Assembly: GCF_040640215.1 (NCBI RefSeq)
Contig: NZ_JBFABG010000002.1
Location: forward strand, 248,001-312,000
DNA: 64,000 nucleotides
Source: Actinosynnema sp040640215
Lineage (GTDB): Bacteria; Actinomycetota; Actinomycetes; Mycobacteriales; Pseudonocardiaceae
Direction: 5' to 3'
In this document: positions 57,139 through 64,000 of the stretch, piece by piece
Numbering within the stretch: position 1 is the first letter of the stretch
Layout: the number at the start of each line of letters is the position of its first letter
Program-made: the position numbers and the translations under genes
The notes under the pieces: model-generated
What the model was told of the DNA's origin: nothing
The model's input: the letters and a program-made list of their open reading frames with translations, nothing else
Database searches by the model: none

Positions 57139-57171
57139 CGCGACCGCCGCCGTCGCGCGGCGGCGGTCGCG
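57139..57171. terminator. terminator of the M20 hydrolase pair
   Basis: A perfect 13-pair stem (CGCGACCGCCGCC and its complement) with a seven-base loop ends five bases from the stop codon of the minus-strand M20 gene at 57177. Confidence 0.7.
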
Positions 57172-57176
57172 CCCGG

Positions 57177-58448
57177 TCAGGCGAGTGCGGCCAGGGCGGT
57201 GTGGACCATGACCCGGACGCCGACCAGCAGCGCCCGCTCGTCCAGGTCGAACCCGGCCTGGTGCAGGTCGCGCTGCTTGCCCACGCCGTCCCACACGCCC
57301 AGCCGGGCGAACGAGCCGGGCACGTGCTCCAGGTACCAGCCGAAGTCCTCGCCGCCGGAGGACTGCTCGGTGCCGGCCAGGGCGTCCTCGCCCAGCGCGG
57401 CCTCGATGCCGGCCCGCAGCAGCACGGTGCTCTCGCGGTCGTTCACCACGGGCGGCACGCCGCGCCGGTGGTGCAGGTCGAAGCCGACACCGGTCGGCGC
57501 GAGCAGCGCCCCGGTGAGCTCCTTGACCAGCGGCTCCAGCTCGGCCCAGATGTCCCGGTCGCCGGTGCGCAGCGTGCCGCGCAGGACGCCGTCCTGGGGC
57601 ACCGCGTTCGCGGCCTCGCCGGCGTGCACCGCGCCCCACACCAGGACGGTCCCCGAGCGGGGGTCGACGCGGCGGGAGAGCAGGGTCGGCAGGCCGGTGA
57701 TGACCGTGCCCAGGGCGTGCACCAGGTCCGCCGTGAGGTGCGGTCGCGAGGTGTGCCCGCCGGGCGAGGTCAGGCGCAGTTCCAGCAGGTCGCTGGCCGA
57801 GGTGATCGGCCCGATCCGGGTGCCGATCCGGCCGACCGGCAGGCGCGGGTCGCAGTGCAGGCCGAAGATCCGCTCGACGCCGTCCAGGCCGCCCGCCGCC
57901 AGCACGTCCAACGCGCCGCCGGGCATGACCTCCTCGGCCGGCTGGAACACCAGCCGGACCCGGCCGGGCAGCGCGGTGGCCGAGGCCAGCGCGAGCGCCG
58001 CGCCCAGCAGGACGGTGGTGTGCGCGTCGTGCCCGCAGGCGTGCGCCACACCGTCCACTGTGGACGCGAAGGGCACGCCGCTGTTCTCGGTGATCGGCAG
58101 GGCGTCGATGTCCGCGCGCAGCGCCACGCACCTCGGGCCGCTGCCGACGTCGCAGACCAGGCCGGTGCCGCCGGGCAGCACCCGGGGCTTGAGGCCCGCC
58201 GAGCGCAGCACGTCGCCGATCAGCTCGGTGGTGTTGTGCTCCTGGCGGGACAGTTCCGGGTGGGCGTGCAGGTGCCGCCGCCAGGCCACCACTTCGGAGG
58301 CGTTGGCGGCCAGCCACTCGTCCAGCCAGGAGGGGCCACGCCCCTCACCCGGATCATCCACAGGGGCAATGCTGACCCCGCGCTCGGTCAACAGCACTTC
58401 GGCATCCTCCTCCCCCGGCAACTCGGGACGCGAGTCGAGAACCGTCAT
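57177..58448 (-). CDS. amiB1: M20 family metallohydrolase (AmiB1-like)
   Basis: A 423-aa zinc amidohydrolase of peptidase family M20D. It has LDEWLAANASEVVAWRRHLH and AHPELSRQEHNTTELIGDVL, the metal-binding VALRADIDALPI, GVAHACGHDAHTTVLLGAAL, and VFQPAEEVMPGGALDVLAAG, and EQSSGGEDFGWYLEHVPGSF near the end. Family members hydrolyse N-acyl amino acids or similar amides. It overlaps the AmiA1-like gene by ATGA, and the pair matches the Rv3305c-Rv3306c set, near glpD and lpdA as in M. tuberculosis. Confidence 0.88.
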   Translation of the reverse strand: MTVLDSRPELPGEEDAEVLLTERGVSIAPVDDPGEGRGPSWLDEWLAANASEVVAWRRHLHAHPELSRQEHNTTELIGDVLRSAGLKPRVLPGGTGLVCDVGSGPRCVALRADIDALPITENSGVPFASTVDGVAHACGHDAHTTVLLGAALALASATALPGRVRLVFQPAEEVMPGGALDVLAAGGLDGVERIFGLHCDPRLPVGRIGTRIGPITSASDLLELRLTSPGGHTSRPHLTADLVHALGTVITGLPTLLSRRVDPRSGTVLVWGAVHAGEAANAVPQDGVLRGTLRTGDRDIWAELEPLVKELTGALLAPTGVGFDLHHRRGVPPVVNDRESTVLLRAGIEAALGEDALAGTEQSSGGEDFGWYLEHVPGSFARLGVWDGVGKQRDLHQAGFDLDERALLVGVRVMVHTALAALA

Positions 58449-59611
58449 GCCGCACCGCCCACGAGCCGGTCCCGCTGCGCGTCGTCACGCGCGGCGGAGA
58501 TTGTTGTCCAGGCAAGGGCGAGTGCTCCGTCGAGCACAGCTCGGTCCGCCGAGGCCGAGGCACAGGCGGTCGCGAACTCGATTTGGTGGTTCACCGCGTC
58601 TCCGCAGTCGATGGCGATGGTCGGGTGGATGGCGGGCAGCGCACGGGTCACGTTGCCCATGTCGGTGCTGCCGATCCGCCGGTCCCGCTCCTGGGCGGGG
58701 CTCAGCGGCGTGCGCCCCAGCTCCGTGACGGCACGCCGGTAGGCGTCGGCCAGCCACGGGTCGGGGGTGAGCTCGGCGTAGACGGGCGAGACCTTGACGA
58801 CCTCGTGCGTGCAGCCGGTGGCGAGCGCACCGGCCGAGAAGCAGCGGTTGATCCGCTCCTCCAGCCGGCTCAGGGATTCCAGGTCCTCGGCGCGCAGGTC
58901 GAACATCGCCGTCGTGCGGGCGGGCACCACGTTGGGCACGGTGCCGCCGCGGGTGACGATCCCGCTGACCATCTGGCCGGGCTCCAGGTGCTGCCGCGCC
59001 AGGCCGATCGCGACCTGCGCGACGGTGATGGCGTCCGCCGCGTTCACACCCAGGTGCGGCGCGGCGGCGGCGTGCGAGGGCTTGCCGGTGTAGTGCACCT
59101 CGACGTCGGTGATCGCGAGCGAGGCCGCCGCGATCGCCTCGTACGGCGCGGGGTGCACCATCATGGAGAGGGACACGTCGTCGAACACACCGCGTTCGAG
59201 CAGCAGCACCTTGCCCCCGCCGACCTCTTCGGCGGGCGTGCCGATGACCCGGACGGTCAGGCCCAGCTCGTCGGCGAGGTCCCTCAGCGCGAGGGCCGCG
59301 CCCGCCGAGGCGGCGGCGATGACGTTGTGCCCGCAGGCGTGGCCGACCTCGGGGAGCGCGTCGTACTCGGCGCACAGGCCGAGGACGAGGTCACCGGAAC
59401 CGTAGGAGGCGGTGAAAGCCGTCTCCAGGCCCGCGACGCCGCGTTCCACCTCGAAACCCTCGCCGGCCAGCAGGTCCGCGACCTTGGCCGCGCTGCGGTG
59501 CTCCGCGAAGGCGATCTCCGGCTCGGCGTGGATGCTCTGCGAGAGCTCCACCAGTGCGCCCGAGTACCGCTCGACGGCCGAGCGCGTCCTCATCTGGAAG
59601 TCGGTACCCAT
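58445..59611 (-). CDS. amiA1: M20 family metallohydrolase (AmiA1-like)
   Basis: A 388-aa M20D amidohydrolase, diverged from its partner. Motifs are YSGALVELSQSIHAEPEIAF, GLCAEYDALPEVGHACGHNV, VIGTPAEEVGGGKVLLLERG and a C-terminal RIGSTDMGNVTRALPAIHP. The lid domain (about 175-290) includes DVEVHYTGKPSHAAAAPHLG. The ATG at 59611 was chosen because the sequence before it lacks family similarity; a start at 59665 would add 18 residues. It is the first gene of a two-gene operon. Confidence 0.88.
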   Translation of the reverse strand: MGTDFQMRTRSAVERYSGALVELSQSIHAEPEIAFAEHRSAAKVADLLAGEGFEVERGVAGLETAFTASYGSGDLVLGLCAEYDALPEVGHACGHNVIAAASAGAALALRDLADELGLTVRVIGTPAEEVGGGKVLLLERGVFDDVSLSMMVHPAPYEAIAAASLAITDVEVHYTGKPSHAAAAPHLGVNAADAITVAQVAIGLARQHLEPGQMVSGIVTRGGTVPNVVPARTTAMFDLRAEDLESLSRLEERINRCFSAGALATGCTHEVVKVSPVYAELTPDPWLADAYRRAVTELGRTPLSPAQERDRRIGSTDMGNVTRALPAIHPTIAIDCGDAVNHQIEFATACASASADRAVLDGALALAWTTISAARDDAQRDRLVGGAA

Positions 59612-59766
59612 ATACGTCCATCCTGCATCAGCCCCGGAAGCCCCGTCGCCAGTCGCGTTGATCAACCGCCGGCCGGTCGCGCGGCTGCGCCAAGCGGTGC
59701 GCGAGATTCGGTCAGACCGATCACATCTGCGCAGGGGCCGTGCAGGAGGACCACACGACGACAGTC

Positions 59767-59787
59767 GACTCCCACCCAGTGGGAGTC
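59767..59787. terminator. terminator of the small membrane-protein gene
   Basis: GACTCCCAC-CCA-GTGGGAGTC, a perfect nine-pair stem with a three-base loop, 20 bases downstream of the minus-strand gene at 59808. Confidence 0.6.
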
Positions 59788-59807
59788 AGGTCGCCCCCAG
59801 GACCCCG

Positions 59808-60116
59808 TCAGCCGGCTTTCCGACCCTTCCGCCACTTGTTCCAGCGCTTCTTGTTACGCCAGTACACGAGGGCGAAGAGCAGCACCGCGATACCGCCCGT
59901 CCACAACTTTCTCTTCGTCTCGTCGGCGATACCCGTGTCGGTCTGCTGCGGGGCGTTGATGTCCGGTGCTGGTGAGACCGGTTCAGTCGGTTGGGCGGCG
60001 ACGACCGGCCCGGTGTGCGCGGGGGAGGTGGCCTGCGCCACTCCGGTCACGGTGAGTGCACCGGCGAGCACGATGAGGCATGCCACGAGCACGGATCGCC
60101 ACTTGGTCACGGTCAC
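59808..60116 (-). CDS. small membrane protein with basic C-terminal tail
   Basis: A 102-aa protein with a signal-like N-terminus (WRSVLVACLIVLAGALTVTG, cleavage near AQA), a Thr/Pro/Ala-rich stretch, one TM helix (KLWTGGIAVLLFALVYW) and a Lys/Arg/Trp-rich tail (RNKKRWNKWRKGRKAG). The layout resembles a sortase substrate but there is no LPxTG-like signal. Two tandem GTG starts (60116 and 60110) are possible. I do not recognise the family; it is likely a small surface or envelope protein. Confidence 0.5.
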   Translation of the reverse strand: MTVTKWRSVLVACLIVLAGALTVTGVAQATSPAHTGPVVAAQPTEPVSPAPDINAPQQTDTGIADETKRKLWTGGIAVLLFALVYWRNKKRWNKWRKGRKAG

Positions 60117-60150
60117 AAAGACTAGCCATCGCGCACAGCGGATACCACTG

Positions 60151-61179
60151 TCAGTGGTCACTCAAACCGGGATGCTCTTCACGCGCGGTGAAGGCCGCCA
60201 GGATGCGCTCCGCAGCCAGGGTGGCCGTCAGTTCGCCATCCCGAACCCGTTGTTCCAGGTCGGGCACCACGGCGCGGACCGCCGGGTTCGAGCGCAGGCT
60301 CCCCAGCACCTGGTCGTGGACCATCGCCCAGGTCCACTCCACCTGCTGACGACGTCGCCGCTCGGCGAGCTCGCCGGCGTCCCGCAGGGCGGTCCGGTGC
60401 ATCCCGACCTGCTCCCACACCGCGTCCAGGCCGGCCCCGGACAGGCCGCTGCACGTGAGCACCGGCGGGTGCCAGATCGCGTCGGGCGGGCGCAGCAGGC
60501 GCAGCGCGCCCGCCAGCTCACGGGCCGCCTGGCGGGCGTCCTGCTCGTGCGCGCCGTCGGCCTTGTTCACCGCGATCACGTCCGCGAGCTCCAGCACGCC
60601 CTTCTTGATGCCCTGGAGTTGATCGCCGGTGCGCGCGAGTGTCAGAAGAAGCGAACAATCCGTCATGTTCGCCACCGCCACCTCGGACTGGCCGACGCCG
60701 ACCGTCTCGACCAGCACCACGTCGAAGCCCGCCGCCTCGACCAGCACGATGGTCTCGCGGGTCGCCTTGGTCACGCCGCCGAGCGTGCCGGAGGTCGGCG
60801 ACGGCCGGATGAACGCCGCCGGGTCCACCGCCAGCCGGGCCATCCGGGTCTTGTCGCCCAGGATCGAGCCGCCGGTCATCGTGGACGACGGGTCGACCGC
60901 GAGCACGGCCACCCGGTGCCCCTGCCCGGTGAGCATCGAGCCGAACGCGTCGATGAACGTCGACTTGCCCACGCCGGGCACGCCGGTGATCCCGATCCGG
61001 TGCGCCCCGCCCGCGTGCGGCAGCAGCTCGACCAGCAGCTCCTGCGCCAGCCGGCGGTGGTCCGCGCGGGTCGACTCGACCAGCGTGATCGCCCGCGCCA
61101 GCGTGCTCCGGTTCCCCGCGAGCACGCCCTCGGCGTACACGCCGACGTCGACCGCCCCGGCCACGCCCGACCTAGCCAT
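60151..61179 (-). CDS. meaB: methylmalonyl-CoA mutase-associated GTPase MeaB
   Basis: A 342-aa G3E-type P-loop GTPase that protects and reloads the B12 cofactor of methylmalonyl-CoA mutase. The P-loop is ITGVPGVGKSTFIDAFG. AVDPSSTMTGGSILGDKTRM and IRPSPTSGTLGGVTKATRET are the family's nucleotide-switch blocks, VLVETVGVGQSEVAVANMTD carries the G3 segment, and VIAVNKADG the G4 specificity motif. The C-terminal helical dimer arm follows. The ATG lies inside the last codons of mutB, an eight-base overlap, so mutB and meaB are co-translated. Confidence 0.94.
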   Translation of the reverse strand: MARSGVAGAVDVGVYAEGVLAGNRSTLARAITLVESTRADHRRLAQELLVELLPHAGGAHRIGITGVPGVGKSTFIDAFGSMLTGQGHRVAVLAVDPSSTMTGGSILGDKTRMARLAVDPAAFIRPSPTSGTLGGVTKATRETIVLVEAAGFDVVLVETVGVGQSEVAVANMTDCSLLLTLARTGDQLQGIKKGVLELADVIAVNKADGAHEQDARQAARELAGALRLLRPPDAIWHPPVLTCSGLSGAGLDAVWEQVGMHRTALRDAGELAERRRRQQVEWTWAMVHDQVLGSLRSNPAVRAVVPDLEQRVRDGELTATLAAERILAAFTAREEHPGLSDH

Positions 61180-63343
61180 GCCCGAGCTGGGCCGAGAGCT
61201 TGCCCAGCAGGTCGCCCGCCGCGTCCGCGATGACCGTGCCGGGCGGGAAGATCGCCGCCGCACCCGCCTCCCGCAGCGCGTCGAAGTCCTGCGACGGGAT
61301 CACGCCGCCGACCACGATCATGATGTCCGGCCGGTCCAGCTCGGCCAGCGCCCCGCGCAGCGCGGGCACCAGCGTGAGGTGCCCGGCGGCCAGCGACGAC
61401 ACGCCCACGACGTGCACGTCCGCCTCGACGGCCTGGCGGGCCACCTCGTCCGGGGTCTGGAACAGCGGGCCGACGTCCACGTCGAAGCCGAGGTCGGCGA
61501 ACGCCGTGGCGATCACCTTCTGCCCCCGGTCGTGCCCGTCCTGGCCCATCTTCGCGACCAGGATGCGCGGCCGGCGGCCCTCGTCCTCCGCGAACTTCGC
61601 CACGACCGCGCGGGTGGTCTCCACGTTCGACACCGAGCCGACCTCCTCCCGGTACACCCCGCTGATGGTACGGATCTGCGCGGAGTGCCGGCCCCAGACC
61701 TTGCCCAGGGCGTCGGAGATCTCGCCGACCGTGGCCTTCGCCCGAGCGGCCGAGATGGCCAGCTCCAGCAGGTTGCCCCCGCCGTCGGCCGCCCGGGTCA
61801 GCGCGGCCAGCGCGCCGTCCACCGCGGCCTGGTCGCGCTCCTCGCGCAGCCGGGCCAGCTTCGCGAGCTGCCGGGTGCGCACCCCGGCGTTGTCCACCTT
61901 GAGCACGTCGATCTTCTCGTCGAACTCGACCTGGTACTTGTTCACGCCGATCACCGGCTGCCGACCGGAGTCGATGCGCGCCTGGGTGCGCGCGGCGGCC
62001 TCCTCGATGCGCAGCTTCGGGATGCCCGCGTCGATCGCCCGCGCCATCCCGCCGGCCGCCTCGACCTCGGTGATGTGCGCCCACGCCCGGTGCGCGAGGT
62101 CGTGGGTGAGGCGTTCCACGAACGCGCTGCCGCCCCACGGGTCGATCACCCGCGTGGTGCCCGATTCCTGTTGCAGCAGGAGCTGGGTGTTGCGCGCGAT
62201 GCGCGCGGAGAAGTCGGTGGGCAGCGCCAGCGCCTCGTCCAAGGCGTTGGTGTGCAACGACTGCGTGTGGCCCTGGGTCGCGGCCATCGCCTCCACGCAG
62301 GTGCGCGCCACGTTGTTGAACACGTCCTGCGCGGTCAGCGACCACCCGGAGGTCTGGCAGTGCGTGCGCAGGCTGAGCGACTTCGGCGACTTCGGCTCGA
62401 AGCCCTTGACCAGCTTGGCCCACAGCAGCCGGGCCGCGCGCATCTTCGCGACCTCCATGAAGAAGTTCATGCCGATCGCCCAGAAGAACGACAGCCGGGG
62501 TGCGAACGCGTCGACGTCCAACCCCGCGTCCTGCCCCGCCCGCAGGTACTCCACGCCGTCGGCCAGCGTGTACGCCAGCTCCAGGTCGGCCGTCGCGCCG
62601 GCCTCCTGCATGTGGTAGCCGGAGATGGAGATGGAGTTGAACTTCGGCATCCGCTGCGAGGTGAACGAGAAGATGTCGGAGATGATCCGCATCGACGGGC
62701 GCGGCGGGTAGATGTAGGTGTTGCGGACCATGAACTCCTTGAGGATGTCGTTCTGGATGGTCCCGGCGAGCAGCTCCGGCGCGACGCCCTGCTCCTCGGC
62801 CGCCACGACGTAGAGCGCCAGCACGGGCAGCACCGCGCCGTTCATCGTCATGGACACCGACATCTTGTCCAGCGGGATGCCGTCGAAGAGCCGGCGCATG
62901 TCGTAGATGGAGTCGATGGCCACGCCCGCCATGCCGACGTCACCGGCGACCCGGGGGTGGTCGGAGTCGTAGCCCCGGTGCGTGGCCAGGTCGAACGCGA
63001 CCGACAGGCCCTTCTGCCCGGCCGCGAGGTTGCGGCGGTAGAAGGCGTTGGACTCCTCGGCGGTGGAGAAACCCGCGTACTGGCGGATGGTCCACGGCTG
63101 GTTGACGTACATGGTCGGGTACGGGCCGCGCAGGTACGGGGCGATGCCCGGGTACGTGCCGAGGAAGTCCAGGCCCTCGGTGTCCGCCGCCGTGTACACC
63201 GGCCGCACGCCGATGCCCTCCGGCGTCTCCCACGTGAACGCGTCCGCGCCCTTGCCGGTGGCCTCGTGCAGCGCTTCCCGCCACTGCGCGGCCGTGCCGA
63301 CCGCCGGGTCGCCCAGGTCGATGTCGGCGAAGTTCGGGATCAT
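61172..63343 (-). CDS. mutB: methylmalonyl-CoA mutase large subunit
   Basis: A 723-aa catalytic subunit interconverting methylmalonyl-CoA and succinyl-CoA with adenosylcobalamin. The N-terminal barrel has VYTAADTEGLDFLGTYPGIA, RGPYPTMYVNQPWTIRQYAG, TIQNDILKEFMVRNTYIYPP and RTHCQTSGWSLTAQDVFNNV. The C-terminal B12 domain has the cofactor motif MGQDGHDRGQKVIATAFAD (Asp-x-His-x2-Gly). It overlaps mutA by ATGA and meaB by eight bases. Its substrate is supplied by the propionyl-CoA carboxylase encoded at 37-44 kb. Confidence 0.96.
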   Translation of the reverse strand: MIPNFADIDLGDPAVGTAAQWREALHEATGKGADAFTWETPEGIGVRPVYTAADTEGLDFLGTYPGIAPYLRGPYPTMYVNQPWTIRQYAGFSTAEESNAFYRRNLAAGQKGLSVAFDLATHRGYDSDHPRVAGDVGMAGVAIDSIYDMRRLFDGIPLDKMSVSMTMNGAVLPVLALYVVAAEEQGVAPELLAGTIQNDILKEFMVRNTYIYPPRPSMRIISDIFSFTSQRMPKFNSISISGYHMQEAGATADLELAYTLADGVEYLRAGQDAGLDVDAFAPRLSFFWAIGMNFFMEVAKMRAARLLWAKLVKGFEPKSPKSLSLRTHCQTSGWSLTAQDVFNNVARTCVEAMAATQGHTQSLHTNALDEALALPTDFSARIARNTQLLLQQESGTTRVIDPWGGSAFVERLTHDLAHRAWAHITEVEAAGGMARAIDAGIPKLRIEEAAARTQARIDSGRQPVIGVNKYQVEFDEKIDVLKVDNAGVRTRQLAKLARLREERDQAAVDGALAALTRAADGGGNLLELAISAARAKATVGEISDALGKVWGRHSAQIRTISGVYREEVGSVSNVETTRAVVAKFAEDEGRRPRILVAKMGQDGHDRGQKVIATAFADLGFDVDVGPLFQTPDEVARQAVEADVHVVGVSSLAAGHLTLVPALRGALAELDRPDIMIVVGGVIPSQDFDALREAGAAAIFPPGTVIADAAGDLLGKLSAQLGHG

Positions 63344-64000
63344 CGCTCCACTCCGAGGAACTCGAAGGTGTGCTCCAGCACCCGCAGCGCCGCGCAACCC
63401 GTGAACACGTACTCGTCGACGCCCGCGTCGGCCGGGACGGCGGCGGATTCCCCGCCCGCCAGGAAGACCCGCTGCGCACCGGCGGCGCGCAGGGCGGACA
63501 CGACCGGCCCGGCCAGCTCCTGGTAGCTCTTCTCGCTGCCGCACAGGCACGCGATCCGCGCGCCGCTGTCCCGGAACTTCGCGACGACGTCGTCGACGGT
63601 CTTCGTCGGGCCCGCGCTCGGCGTCCCGATCCCGCCCGCCTGGAACAGGTTCGCGGCGAACGTGGCCCGCGCGGTGTGCGCGGCCACCGGGCCGAGCGTG
63701 GCGAGGAAGACCTTCGGGCGCTCCGGCGCGGCGTCGGCCGCGTCCCGCAGCGCCTCGAACGCCTGCGCGTACCGGATGCGCGGCAGCCCGCCGGACGGCT
63801 CGGGCGGCGCGGGCGGGCGGGTCACCACCGGTTCGGCCAGGTCGGGGAACTCGCTGACGCCGGTGATCGCGTCCGTGCGGTCCGCCAGGTTCCTGCCGCG
63901 CGCCTCCCAGGTGGCCGCGAGCCGGTCCGCCACGAGCGGGAACGCCGCCGGCAGGCCGCCGGCGGCCTCGATCTCCCGGAACCACGCCCACGCGGCCCGC
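63340..64000 (-). CDS. mutA: methylmalonyl-CoA mutase small subunit, N-terminus cut by window edge
   Basis: About 220 C-terminal residues are visible; the start lies beyond the window. The sequence has VVTRPPAPPEPSGGLPRIR, VFLATLGPVAAHTARATFAA, NLFQAGGIGTPSAGPTKTV, IACLCGSEKSYQEL and a final YVFTGCAALRVLEHTFEFLG, matching the degenerate B12-domain end of MutA. Small subunits keep the fold but lose the cobalamin motif, as here (ACLCGSEKSY in place of Asp-x-His-x2-Gly). It overlaps mutB by four bases. Confidence 0.92.
   Translation of the reverse strand, partial: RAAWAWFREIEAAGGLPAAFPLVADRLAATWEARGRNLADRTDAITGVSEFPDLAEPVVTRPPAPPEPSGGLPRIRYAQAFEALRDAADAAPERPKVFLATLGPVAAHTARATFAANLFQAGGIGTPSAGPTKTVDDVVAKFRDSGARIACLCGSEKSYQELAGPVVSALRAAGAQRVFLAGGESAAVPADAGVDEYVFTGCAALRVLEHTFEFLGVER

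Noticed and set aside
60144..60158. Palindrome ACCACTG-T-CAGTGGT at the meaB stop codon
   Set aside because: It overlaps coding sequence and a one-base loop cannot form a hairpin; no reason to call it a terminator or operator.

Overview
This is a high-GC, gene-dense actinobacterial chromosome segment, most likely from a Pseudonocardiales organism of the Saccharothrix/Lentzea/Actinosynnema kind. I infer this from the GC-rich third codon positions, frequent GTG starts, an arabinogalactan-linker rhamnose gene set, ESX-type secretion partners, and a gene order resembling the Mycobacterium tuberculosis Rv3265c-Rv3285 and Rv3302c-Rv3306c neighbourhoods. No tRNA, rRNA, CRISPR array or insertion sequence was seen.

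Region 1 (1-11.7 kb) is a cell-surface glycan block. It holds a partial wbbL rhamnosyltransferase, a metal-type membrane protein (DUF4396) under a CsoR-like palindrome, three GT4 enzymes, one GT2 enzyme, a GT2-GT4 fusion, and rmlD/rmlB for dTDP-rhamnose. Inside it sit small accessory genes: a Trypco1-like protein, a decayed DUF5753/DUF397 regulator remnant and an orphan Imm1-type immunity gene.

Region 2 (11.8-24.4 kb) has two LytR-CpsA-Psr ligases, a TIGR03089 protein, a DoxX protein, an ArsR regulator with a clear promoter/operator and a frameshifted AHSA1 partner. A low-GC inositol-monophosphatase-like gene, fadE25, purK-purE, a GntR-ABC operon and a degenerate-GGDEF protein follow.

Region 3 (24.4-34.8 kb) opens with a 793-aa ECF sigma factor that carries its own zinc finger, membrane segments and a large wall-spanning exterior. 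Then come tandem GtrA proteins, a HisN-type phosphatase, a two-component system, and a CpnT-like toxin operon: YbaB-family protein, WXG100-like protein, 929-aa protein ending in a TNT NAD+ glycohydrolase domain, and a probable immunity protein.

Region 4 (34.8-46.3 kb) is the acyl-CoA carboxylase neighbourhood: HMG-CoA lyase, PH-domain protein, birA, accD5-accE5, maf, a dicarboxylate symporter, accA3 and small genes. BirA biotinylates AccA3, which with AccD5/AccE5 makes methylmalonyl-CoA; this joins the mutA-mutB-meaB operon at the right end.

Region 5 (46.4-64 kb) starts with an ESX accessory set (WXG100-like, PPE-like and EspG-like genes, with a DUF3558 lipoprotein just upstream). An AbiEi/DUF559-like protein, gamma-glutamylcyclotransferase, lpdA, glycerol genes glpK-glpF and divergent glpD, a secreted I36-like protein, two M20 hydrolases, a small membrane protein, and meaB-mutB-mutA (running off the end) follow.

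At least fourteen genes show a TAnnnT -10 box ending 6-8 nt before the start codon, so leaderless transcription appears common here. Several convergent pairs are separated by strong GC hairpins.
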